Source: Diprion similis
Lineage: Eukaryota > Arthropoda > Insecta > Hymenoptera > Diprionidae
Length of the DNA stretch: 64,000 bases
Assembly (NCBI RefSeq): GCF_021155765.1
Contig: NC_060112.1
Span: 18,104,001 to 18,168,000, forward strand
Direction of reading: 5' to 3'
The notes beneath the pieces are model-generated. The model saw nothing but the letters and a program-made list of their open reading frames with translations, had not been told where the DNA came from and did no database searches. Of this stretch, positions 38,623 to 50,814 are shown in pieces. The number at the start of each line of letters is the position of its first letter. The stretch's first letter is position 1. The position numbers and the translations under genes were made by a program.

Positions 38623-41600
38623 ATGGCGGCCCCTGTGATCGAAAAGAAGCGTTTCTTCTGTCGAGAATGGGCCTTCATGAAGTTGTCACACTGCTTGGAG
38701 CAACGGCCAGCCTCGAAAACATGCGGTGCTCTGATCGTCGGCGGTCCCGGAAGCGGAAAAACCGCTCTCTGTGCGGAATTGGCATGGCCGTCGTCCGGTG
38801 CCGGCGCTCGTCACCAACGAGCGCTGAACAGAAGGCTCTTGGCCAGACATTTTTGCCAAGCAAGAAGCGAGGCGTCTCTGTCGCCGGCACAGTTCGTCAG
38901 ATCGTTGGTCGCCCAGCTGCTGCAAGCCAGTACTGACGGCATCCACCTGTCGTCGCCCGCCTCGCCTACTCCCAGCACTGGAACAACGTCACTCACGTCA
39001 AGAGAAGCCGTCGCAGAATCATACGCCGACAAGCTGCGTACAGACTCTGAAATCCAGGCGGCACTCCAGCCTGACGTTTTGGACCGCGACCCAGACGACG
39101 CTTTGAAGAAGGCTCTACTCTTTCCGCTGCTCGAAGTTGAACCGCCAAAGAACTGCCTCTTTCTTCTCGTCGACTCGATCGACGAAGGACAAGTACTCAA
39201 TCCTCCCCAAACCGGGACCAGAGACTCGAGACAAGAAGGCGACAATGTCAGCAGGACGATAGCCGAACTCCTGGCTAACCATCATCATCTGTTTCCTCAA
39301 TGGCTACTCCTCGTCTGCACAGCGAGGCGACAGAGCAAAACAATCTCGCGGATGTTCACGGGATTCAGAAAAATCAGTCTGGATGATCTGAGAAAGTCAC
39401 AGGTCGTCAGGGACGTTCAGCAATACATTCTCGCGAGACTCGATCAGGAGGATGCCCTCCGGCAACATATATCCAGGGACACGGCGGAGATGCTTAATCA
39501 ATTGCACATAAAGAGTAACGGCTGTTTTCTCTACTTGGAAAAAGTTTTGGACGGAGTGGCCGAGAACTTTATCGTGCTACGGGAAGTTCGCGAAATCCCG
39601 GGAACACACAACGGACTTTATCTCTGGCTGTGTCAACGTTTGTTTAGCAGAAAACAATTCGCCAAGGTTCAGCCTCTCTTAAATGTGATTCTAGCTGCTA
39701 AATTGCCAGTCACTCAAGAGATTTTGTACAAGTGTGTTTGGACCGCGAACACCTCCATCACAATAGAAGACTTCAATCGACGGCTACACCTTCTTCGGCG
39801 TGTTATTTCGGTTTCTAGAGCCGGTGCATTGATGCTTTTTCACCATAGCTTTGCCGAGTGGCTTTTAGACGTGAAACACTGCACCCAAAAGTACTTGTGC
39901 TCAGCTCCCGAAGGCCACGCAATGCTCTCCGCGTACTACACTCTGCGTGGTCCGGAATTAAACTCCGACGAGATTTGCGTCCTTGGACAGCATCTTCAAC
40001 GCTCCATGACAAATCTCAACGCAACAACCTGTACATTAGACGCTCACACGCTTCAAGTTTTATGGATGATCGGCAGTGGTGCGCCGATTGAAAATTGTTA
40101 CCTGGACAGCTCTGATTGCATCCTCTGGCCAAGGCAGGACACGAAATTGTTAAGATTACTGGTTGATGCCGGAGCTAAACCTTCGGAAAAAATCATTGAA
40201 GAGGAAACGATCAGGGACGTCGTTTCTACTAGTCAGGTGAGTCATCGAGCTTCATTCATCTAATTCGTTATGTTTTTACGTATAATTGTTATCTCAATGT
40301 GAAATATGCGTAATTCCTGTCTTGTCCGAGTCTGTAGTATAATCTAGCCAATTACTAGTCATGCATCATGGGCCTCCACTCACACGAACGTATCCGATGC
40401 ACAGATAGTATCGAAACAATCGCAGTATGCATCGCTAATCTTTGTTCGCGATAAGATATGGCACGTTTAATCATTCTTCACTCTCGTCGTGTTTTGACTG
40501 TCAAGCAGTTGTCTGCGTAAAATGTGGACAGTAGTGTCCTACAAGTACCCTTTTTAAAGATCTTCTGACTGACTAGTGAAATAAAACTAAAAGTATCGCT
40601 CATTCTTCGATTCCATAAGTGTACTGAAATCAATAAAAACTCTTCGGAGTCTTTGCACAACAATGAAAGTGCAGGCGAGTTATACTACAGCAGTATCACG
40701 TGTAAGTTCTTATTACCGTATATGACCTTGGACTCACTATTTACCATGGTGTGAGACTTATTAGTCACCGACCAAAAATTTTATCCAACTTAATAGACAA
40801 GAATGTTCATCGTAACAGTGGCTAGTTTGCGTAGGAATTCAATGCGGGTCAGTCATTTTTGAAACCACATTTCAGGCTTTATATTTCAACATGTAGTTCA
40901 CATCATCCCCTAAATCAGGACAAAAAAATTTTAAGCTAGATATTAGTGTAGCATCGAAACGCAGATCATGGATTTTAAAATTCAATTATGTTTTTACTGT
41001 TTGGAATCAAAAAAGGTCTCGCAGGACGTTAGTCCAATGGAAGAACCTCTGGGTGAACCGTTGACCGAACTCCTTGGGGAAAGCGGGGATATCAACCAAG
41101 CAGATTCTAGTGGCCGTACTGTTTTACACACCCTAGCCGCCGATGGGAATGCGTCTCTTCTGGAACTGGCTCTTGCTGCTTGTCCACAGGTAACGATAAT
41201 GTTTCTTAATTTTCCAACGACAAACATTGATTAGAGGCGTATATAGAACCGTATCAGAGGTTGAGTTCAATGTACCTATTTCTTACACACATCAGCATCA
41301 TATCCGTCACTCTTCCTTTACGTTCGAAAAGTCTGTGGAAATGAATAGCTATTTGAGTAATTGACGATATTCTTGATGGCCACATGTGATGTTTAATATT
41401 TCCGCAGGCCAAGCTTGAAGCTACAGATCGACACGGTCAGACACCTCTAAACCTTGCAGCAAGGCATGGCTACGCTGATGTAGTGCGAGTTTTACTTGCA
41501 GCTGGAGCTAGCGCAGATCATGCGGACTGTGATGGCTGGACCGCCCTGAGGGCAGCCGCCTGGGGCGGGCATACCCAGGTACAACTACAGCCATGTCACT

Positions 41601-44600
41601 CCTCGCACATCCTCAACAGTGTTAAAAGTACCCCCGATGTAGTTAGTGTTGGTTTATTTTATTTCATTTTTTATTGTTGTGGTTAATTTTTCTGTTACTT
41701 TTCTAATCCCTTAACTAAACTTATTTGGTACTAGTTAGTGGGTACAGAGGATGATTTTTGTCCAACTGCGAAAAATTCAAGATTGTCGAGATTTGAATTT
41801 CAGCTGCGTATTTATCACGAAAATGTATTTTACAAACTAATAAACCATTATACTTTTTTTTTTTAAACTCTTAGGATGGTTCAGATATAATTTTTAATGG
41901 TGAAAGCAAGGATTTGTCTTTTACACGTCTCATAAAGCTTAAATCTGATTAGCATTGCGAAATAAAGCTGAATCAGTATAAAGTAATATGGTTTGTAGGT
42001 GAGCTAGAATCCTAAATTTGGTATTTCCGCAACTAACGCACAACAAGTACAATAATTAAACTAGAATTAAAATGATTATTAATTATTTTTATGCCTGCTA
42101 CGCACATGCTTGTATTAACAGCTTATTATCTATTAAAGCTTACGAATTATAACAAATTTGCAATAACATTCACACTAATACTATTCACGTGTATGTATTA
42201 GACTATATACATGACGTATATTTTCTTATTTCGTCCATTTTTTTTCAGTTTCTTGGTTCATATGGCTAAAGCCAATAATAAAAAATTATCAAGATAAATA
42301 TCGAAGAAAAAATAAGAAGATAAAAATTATTTTTCATGATGTAATTGGATAATGATCAATTAATAATGATAAATTGTGGACTGCATAATCAATCGGCAAG
42401 ATATGGAAATAGTTGACAGTCTGTCAATCGTATCTGTTGTGTTTTTTTTTTATCTCCATACCTACCTGTTAGTTATTGAAGCAGATTTCAAACGATCAAA
42501 ATTCTCATCGACGCAGGTTGTCGAGCAGCTTCTAGACCGAGGAGCAATGGTAGATTGTGCAGATTGGGATCAGCGCACCGCTCTCCGAGCAGCTGCTTGG
42601 GGTGGTCATGAAGATATCGTCAAAGCCTTATTGCAACACGGTGCTGATGTTAATAGAACGGATGATGAAGGCAGAACCGCCTTGATCGCAGCTGCTTACA
42701 TGGGTCACAGTGAAATAGTTGAACACCTCCTTGACTTTGGTGCTGAGATTAATCATGCAGATAGCGATGGTAGAACAGCGCTCAGCGTTGCAGCCCTTTG
42801 TGTTCCTGCCAACCACGGTTATGCCAAGGTACCTAAACTTAGGATTTAGCATCAAAGGTTATGAAAGGATAATCTATAATTCCCAGTTCACTTAATTGTC
42901 ATCTCGATGCAATTGTGGGATTCGGATTGTTATATAATTTCCTAATTTTAGGTAGTAACGATACTCTTAGAACGTGGTGCTGCGGTAGATCATCAGGATA
43001 AGGATGGCATGACCCCTTTACTAGTCGCTGCTTTTGAGGGTCACAGAGATGTCTGTGAACTACTTCTGGAATATGAAGCAGATGTGGATCACTGTGATGC
43101 AACAGGACGAACACCACTATGGGCAGCCGCAAGCATGGGACATGGATCAGTTGTAGCATTGCTGCTGTTTTGGGGCTGCTATGTCGACAGTATAGACAAC
43201 GAAGGAAGGACAGTACTCAGTGTTGCTGCAGCTCAAGGTGGCACCGACGTAGTTAAACAGCTCCTTGATCGAGGTATCTAGCTTATTTGATTTCGATGTA
43301 ACTATAAAGGCCGACAGAATTATGTCATTGTCATTTTAATGATTTGCTAAACCTGCAGTTGGATTATTAGCAACATACATAGATAAGGTAAACTGTCTGT
43401 AGCATTGGATGAATGGTTGTAAAGTTTTATCACTTCTACCAGGGTTGGATGAGCAGCACAGAGACAATTCTGGCTGGACACCGTTACACTATGCTGCATT
43501 TGAAGGACATGTCAATGTCTGTGAGGCATTATTGGAAGCTGGAGCCAAGGTGGATGAAACTGACAATGATGGCAAAGGTGCGCTAATGTTAGCAGCGCAA
43601 GAAGGACATAGTGCTCTAGTAGAAAGATTGCTAGAACATCACGGAGCCCCGATAGATCAACATGCACACGACGGAAAGACTGCTTTGAGGTATTACAACT
43701 ATAAAATCTTCGATCTGTCTCTTTAATATCAATTAACCAGTTTGAAGAAATGAAATTCCAAAGTTTCATTATAAAATATGTTAATTTGGTTTAGTAAGAA
43801 ACGCATTCAAAATTTTTAAATAAAACTTCTAAACGTTCTTGACACTTTAAACATGTTCAACTCTTCTGTACTTACAGATTAGCTGCACTAGAAGGCCACT
43901 ATGACACAGTTAGAGTATTACTAGCTCACAGTGCTGACGTTAATGCTAAAGATGCTGATGGAAGAAGCACTCTCTATATTCTTGCATTGGAAAACAGATT
44001 AGCTATGGCTAGGTTTTTATTGGAACATGCGCATGCTGATGTTGAAAGTAGAGATTCTGAGGTGACTATTATTCTAAATAATTATTTAGTTCATATCCTT
44101 CATATATTTTAACTCAACTGTCTAATACGTTCCCGTATTTGATATATGGTCCTACCTGTTTCAGTTATCTGCGAAAAACCAATAACTGCAATCTCGTGTT
44201 GTCTTTTACAGGGAAGAACTCCATTACACGTGAGCGCATGGCAAGGTCATGTGGAGATGGTGGCTTTGCTTCTAACTGAAGGCGGAGCTGGAGTTAACGC
44301 ATGTGACAATGAAAGGCGAACTCCCTTACATTCTGCAGCCTGGCAAGGCCATGCAGCTATTGTCAGACTTCTTCTGGAGCATGGGGCAACACCTGATCAT
44401 ACCTGTAATCAAGGTGCAACTGCATTAGGTCTGTCAGCTTTCATTATTATAATCTTTTTCTAAACTGTTTCCATACTAAACTGATGCTAGATAATATGGA
44501 CTCGTTACAATGTAACCCAAATATAGAGATTACCAAAAGGAGCATTAAAATGTTAAAACTTTTTATGATAGTGATTCTTTTCTGTAATTGAAATATGAAT

Positions 44601-46067
44601 CTCATAGGTATTGCTGCACAAGAGGGTCATGAACATTGTGTCAGAGCTCTTCTGAATCATGGCGCTGACCCAAACCATTCAGATCATTGTGGAAGAAATG
44701 CTATTAAAGTAGCTGCGAAGAGTGGGCATGACACAGTCGTTAGACTACTAGAAGAACATACGGCGAGTCAAAAGAATTTGAGACCAGGAGTTAATGGAGG
44801 TTGGTAACGCTATATTATGGCAAAATTCTTCGTTGGATTCACATGGTATAAGATTATATTTTTTCCAGGTGGAAGCAGCAGTGCGACTTCTGTCACATCC
44901 AACTCCACTGCTGAAACTAAGCCATCATCAGCTATTCTCAATCCATTATCCACCCAGTATAGCCCTGCAGAATCACCTGATTCAACCAAGAGAAGAAGTT
45001 GTGTATCACTTGGAAACAACTCAAGTAACAGCAAATCGAGTAGTAATTTAACGGGCAGTACCAAGAGTGATCAAGGAAAGTTTAGTCAGAACTCAATGGT
45101 CAACCAGGTAATTAAAGTAGGTAGCCAATCGCCTCATGATTTTTATTTAATGTACGTCATTTGAATGAAATAGTTATTTCTCACAAACCATCCACTATAT
45201 TATTTATTCCATATACCAACAATCTCAACTGCATTACCTTTAAATATTTCTTCTTGCAGGCTCCGTTATCTTTTACTCAACAACTACAGCAGTGCTCTCG
45301 AGGAGCGAAAAGTCGTCCGTTAAGCAAACTGTTGTCTCCGTTGAAGAGCGAGCCACAAAGTCCTATCTACGCATCGCCACCACATTCTCCGTTAAGCGAC
45401 AGTTTGATCCCGTATTCACCAACTAATACCAGCCCACCCAGTGCACAAACTGCAGCGAGTGTGATACAAAGTCAATTAGGTGTATCTTTGTTGACGGCTA
45501 ATCAAAGTATACAATATAAAGCTCAAGGCGGAATGTACAATCATACAACTGCCATTTATGAGCCAATAAACATAAAAACTGAAATTATTGATAGAAACGA
45601 CGGTACAAAGCCGTTCGACTTGACCAATGAAATGTTGGGCTTAAGCATTGGTAAAGATAAGAAAAATGGGCATGACGAAAAACGAAATTCCGCAGATACT
45701 CATTTCACACGGGACACACACATGAGAATAATATTAGGCAATAGCGGTGCGGGAGTCGGCAGAAATGTGAAACACATACCGGAAAACACTCCTGGAAGGT
45801 GAGTTTCAACATCTTTGGAATGCCAATATGTGTCTCTCTACGTAAACTTGAAAAAATATTTTTGTTAAACATTAACGTTCCTTTTCATTTTATAGCGGCA
45901 GTAACCCGAAACCAAAACGTAACGGGCTAGTATCAAACCCGGCTATGAGGCTCGTTGCAGGTGTGAGAAATGGTATTGAAAATGCTACAAATAGAAACAA
46001 ACCCATTACTACAAGAGTCAATGGATTTCAGTGGAAGGCGGAGACACGGAAAGAAACTCCATTATAG
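38623..46067 (+). CDS. ANKRD50: ANKRD50-like P-loop NTPase / ankyrin repeat protein, 12 coding exons
   Basis: Coding exons: 38623-40236, 41025-41189, 41408-41578, 42517-42828, 42952-43273, 43443-43689, 43878-44061, 44212-44428, 44608-44799, 44869-45107, 45260-45798, 45896-46067. All introns are GT-AG and the frame stays open to a TAG, giving 1,457 aa, close to vertebrate ANKRD50. Exon 1 (residues 1-538) holds a STAND/NACHT-like NTPase: Walker A GGPGSGKT at residues 40-47 and a Walker B-like [10 protein letters not shown] near residue 180. From about residue 550, some 17 ankyrin repeats follow (motifs such as [13 protein letters not shown]). The last ~250 residues are Ser/Pro-rich and look disordered; the C-terminus reads KETPL, a class-I PDZ-ligand pattern. 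In vertebrates ANKRD50 works with SNX27-retromer and WASH in endosome-to-surface recycling; the same role here is inferred. The ATG is in good context, but no in-frame stop was found within about 110 nt upstream, so an upstream coding exon cannot be excluded. Confidence 0.93.
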
Positions 46068-46318
46068 GAGCAGGTATAGTTTCGCGGGAAGCTTAATTCT
46101 AATTTTTTTTATTTACTGTATGTGTTAGGGGCTGCTTTAAAGTTTCCAGAATTAATATATTCTTTGCATTAATTGTGCCAATAATTTTGCATCAACGAAT
46201 TGCTAGATAAGTGCATTTGCCAGATTTGCAATTTAGAGAAAAAAAATTCATGTATTCTGTCTAAAGAGTGGCAAAAATTTGCATATTTCCAAACAACAAT
46301 CTTTTCTGCCAATTCCAG

Positions 46319-46442
46319 TGGACAGTCATCCCTCATCCATACTCTAGCCTTAGCTTCTTCGCAGTCAGGAATTATACGTGAAGTTGTCTACAGATTTTCG
46401 AGAAGCACAAGGCATGATGGCATAAAATCAGTCCCGGTGTAA
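46319..46442 (+). CDS. Candidate alternative last exon of the ANKRD50-like gene
   Basis: A pyrimidine-rich acceptor (cttttctgccaattccag) ends at 46318. The 124 nt that follow are open, to TAA at 46440-46442, in exactly the phase needed to join exon 11 of the ANKRD50-like gene (ends 45798, phase 2). Joining it instead of exon 12 would replace the final 58 residues with 42 that begin S-G-Q-S-S and end K-S-V-P-V. Exon 12 also begins S-G after the same junction. No donor in exon 12 has the matching phase, so it would have to be a mutually exclusive last exon. It could equally be plain 3' UTR; a chance phase match is one in three. Confidence 0.3.
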
Positions 46443-49180
46443 AACATGCAGACAGTTTGGAGAAAATTTTGAAAGTTGAAGCAATAGTGTGCTTTAATTA
46501 TCCGTAAGTTTACAATACCCTAGAAAATTGTAAATGTTTATTCAAAAACCATTCTGGATGCTTTTGAAATGCCTCTATTGAACAACAATATCATTTTGAA
46601 ATATTTCTTCAATTAGGAGAACAATAGGTAATTTTTTGTTTCCAGGCTTTTCAATTTGTGAGGCCGCAACCGGGCGTCACAAATCGGTACTACACCTGGA
46701 GAACATTTATCAGCAAGAAACGAAAATCGTTGAATAAATTCTTCTCCTTTTATTTGAGCAAAATCAAATTGTCTCAAATAAAAAGTGATGAAAATAACAA
46801 GAGATTAAAAGAATAAATAAAAAATAAATATTGAGCAAATATTACCTAATACATAATACCAAATATTAAATTGCATAAGTAATTACGTATATAAAGTTAG
46901 GAAATATAATCTTACATAAAAAAAACTTTGTATAAAGGTAATGGTAATGAAATTCTGTATTGATCTCACTAATACTACATATTAATATCTACTAATTATA
47001 TTTTGAAGAGGATAAAGAACAAACTCAAATTATATATGAAATATTGCAAAATTTTTCTTACAAACACGAGACACATCGTGAACAAATATTCGACAGTTTG
47101 GAGGAAATTTGAGAATAATAACAACCGTAAAAGAAACGAAAAACTTCTCAGTAATCGATTTTCCTGATGGAATGATTATGGTGTTAAGATATAAAAGCTG
47201 CTTGATATACGTAAAATTATGGCCTAACTCCAACACGGAAGTGAGCCTATATGTAAATAAGTACAAGTTATTTATGCATTGTGCACAAAAATCGATCGTA
47301 TCTATTATTACATCACGCTGTATGTGCAATTAGAAGTAGATCAACCAAACAACTAAATTGAGAAATTTCAATTGTGTAACTGTATGCACCAACGGGGAGA
47401 AAATAACACCCGAAAAATATTGAGTGGTCCATCACTGAATGGGAATGTATCTGGAGTTTTTATGCAACGTAAGTTATTCTTCATACTTTTTATTTCCGAT
47501 ACGTAGCTAAATACATTTGTACTGTATATAACATGACATAACATGACATAACAGAATTTTTTAATTTTAACACATCACACTAGCGAAGTTTTGCTGTGCC
47601 AATCATCTTTATACTAAACTCAACCGGGTCTTTACAGTTCAATCTACAAACACTCTATTCTGCTTTATAGATGCTCTGATCGCGATGTCTCAACGCTGGA
47701 CACTCCACTAACTTGCTTCACATTCCACCACAAATTAATTATGTAATCCAATTGAAATACGCGAAATAGATACTGAACCTACTTTTTATGGGAGCTAACC
47801 AAAGATTACAACAGGATTAAGAGATTAAACGAAAAAAGCATTTAACGAATGACGCCCAAAGTAAGACATTTTTTTTTCAACTATCAATTATTTTTTTTAC
47901 TGTTTAAGAAGAAACTCCATCTTGCCTTCATTTATAAATAAATTTAAAAAGCCTTGCGGATTGAAGGTGATGAATGAAACGGAAGAACTGTTAAAGAATT
48001 GAACAAAGTTTGCCTACTTGCGAATTAACAATTAATAACTTTAACAATAACACAATAAAATTATAAACGCCCTTTAGATTAATATTATATATAAATATTT
48101 CTATACTATTGTCGTAATATTAAACGTCAATTCTTTCATGTATTAGAAACTACTCTCATATTATACCACATAAATTGGCATCGGACAAACGGGTCTTTAG
48201 ATCTGTGAAATCTAATAAAAATCCTTTTATGTAATACTGAAAAATTGCCTGACGTTTATGTCGATTTTAATATTTTCTGAATCGTAGTAATTCTCGGACC
48301 CGGCAATTTGTGAAGGATTTCTGTTTTCAGTATTTAGACCCAACGCATGTGTCCCATGAAATTATACATATAGAACAATATTCCATTGCTATTGATAATA
48401 TGTAAAAAATCAATCTCGACTAATCAACAGTACTTGAGTCTCGACTTGAGTTCATGATAATTATCGATCTGGCAAGATTTGTACTGCTTGGAATTTGGTA
48501 GTTGAAGCTATCACGTTGAAATAATTTTATGGAATTGAGTTTTTTATGATGCGTACTTATAAACCCATACTCAGTCGCAAACATAAATAAATTTTGTTTG
48601 CAATCAACAAGACTCAAAGTCTATGTTTGAAAGGAGAAAATAACGATACACAAAAATTTCCTCTATAAGGTTTAGAAAAATATTTTGAATATTTGGAATA
48701 TGATTTAATATCAAAAAAGTGTAAATCCAAGGCCTACATGTATTAACGAACAGATCTTGTATTTAATTTTTCGTAATTACTTGGCAAACGATTTAATTTA
48801 GCATTAGTAAATAGAGTATTTAATATCTACTGACCGTTTCTATCATATGTTGAGTATAGCTTTAATTACGTGTAAATGTTTGTTCATGCTAATTTCAACT
48901 AAATGAGATGTTAATAAAAGTTAGCATGTACAAGCAACTTCTGTGTGATTTTTTTAGGTCAAGAAATGTGATTTAAATGATGCTAAATTAAGAGAGTAAA
49001 AATTTTTAGAAACGAGTTATTAAGAAGAAAATAGTATAATTAGTAAAAACCATTGTTAGCAAAGTTTAAAGTAGTTTAATAATTATTATTATGATTATTA
49101 ATATTGTAAATAACTAACTAAATTATTATTAAAAGTGGTGTACGGTTTAGCGCACCCTGTAATATGAAAATAGTAAACTG

Positions 49181-49186
49181 AATAAA
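49181..49186 (+). terminator. Candidate distal poly(A) signal AATAAA for ANKRD50
   Basis: An AATAAA hexamer is followed within about 30 nt by the GT-rich stretch ttgtgttaaactg. It lies about 3.1 kb after the stop codon, so its use implies a long 3' UTR. The nearer AATAAA at 46812 is an alternative. Confidence 0.3.
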
Positions 49187-50814
49187 ACCTTGTGTTAAAC
49201 TGAAAATTTGTGTTCATATAACACACTGTCAATCGTAAATATTATCTTCAATTGTGTACAACAACAACGGTTCCGAAAGTGAAAGAATGTATCATAAAAT
49301 AAATGAAAGTGATCTTCCCCACATTGTCTAAATAAAAATCATTGTGCTGTTTAAATTTACTTTGTTCAAAGTTTTCTTGACCAATAACCGTGGATTTATC
49401 GTTCGATCTATTCAACAATTAATTGATGATAAACAATAAGTAAATGAATTATCTATTAATAAATTGAATGGATGATTCACTAAGATTTTTTTTTTGTACT
49501 ATTTAATTATCGAATTCGTATTTGGTACGGTAACTCCTGTGTGAAAAAATACCATGACTCAATTGTGGTAAAAAGAAAGGACACGTTCGATTGAGATTGG
49601 GGCACTTGTTCAATTGTGACTCCTACGCATAATACCTAATAAAACTCATCACGCAGATTTGAAGTACCAAGCTTCTATGCTAACAAGGAAGTATCTTGCG
49701 GTGTTTAACTTCAATTGGAACGAAACTGCAGGTTTGTGGGGAAGATCAAAATATTGAAAATGTATTTTTTCACACAAGTTGATATTGCATTTCACTTCAA
49801 TTTTCGTTTCATTTTTTTTTAACTGTTGATGTATTGAAGAATACTTAGAATTGGAGTAATTACACTGAATGGCTAACATACAACCATGAGATCCTCAGAT
49901 ATCTTTAAAAAAATACAGCTTCATAAATACTCAAGCTGCATAGGCTTCATAGGCTGTAGTGTTAGAAAATGCAGCTAACAATGTAAAATCACTTGCAGGT
50001 GGTTCTGGCACCTACACCGCTACACGCATTTTGTTATTGATTAATTTGATATTTTGTTGCTCTAAATATTCTCATAGTTAAAAACTTGAAAGGAAATTTT
50101 TTCCTCCTAAATGAATTTTCTGCACCACCTGTAATTTGTCTGTCTTATTTGTTCACTAAACGATGTATCACATTGCTTAATATTGGTATTATTAGGTACA
50201 CCAGGTGGTACGTACCACTCATCCATTTTGACATTTATTATCAGGTCGTGCTCTGTCAGTACTCATTAAGTAAAGACTAGAGTGAAACCCGAAATAGTCA
50301 ATTTCCAGCATACATATCAAATATTTTAATCCCCTCTACAACCTTGTGAATATAATACAATAAATAAATTCAGCATGTTTTCAACAAACTTCATGTTTAC
50401 AAGTACAATAAAGTGTCGAGTGACGAATTTACCTATGCAAGGGTAAATGATGTAAGACAAGTTGGTGCTTTGTGTGTTTGAAGTCAGTGTACCTTCAAGC
50501 CGATAGTATTGTTTGCAGTATTAAGATATTGTCAGCGGTGACTGAAAAAGCCTTGCCAAAGCATTTATGGCCTAACTAGATTATGTTTCGTGATATTATT
50601 GTGCACAGTGAATAGTTGAACAAGTTATATTTTACAAAGCAGTCAAAGTTTGATCAACCTCGACCATTTATTTTGAAAACCAATCAATTCTTTCAATTGT
50701 ACAATGGTCGCACAAGTGCAATATTAGCTAATAATTGTTGTGATATAAAAAAAAAAAAAATACCTCGACAAAAATTAGTTTCAAAGTGCATTGAAAATAA
50801 ATAGAAGTAAAAAA

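Larger units (their letters stand above)
46068..50814 (+). other. ANKRD50 3' UTR and spacer to the SLC1 gene
   Basis: Apart from the possible alternative exon at 46319-46442, this 4.7-kb stretch has no coding signal I trust and is strongly AT-rich. AATAAA hexamers occur at 46812-46817 and 49181-49186; the second is followed by a GT-rich stretch and is a good candidate for a distal poly(A) site. The stretch from roughly 49.2 kb to 50.8 kb should contain the SLC1 promoter and 5' UTR, but no core promoter element stands out. Confidence 0.5.

Noticed and set aside
38667-39300. ORFs on both strands inside the first ANKRD50 exon
   Set aside because: Shadows of the long GC-rich coding exon.
50791-50814. 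Upstream extension of the SLC1 start
   Set aside because: The extension would begin at TTG; the first ATG in frame is 50815 and a stop lies at 50776.
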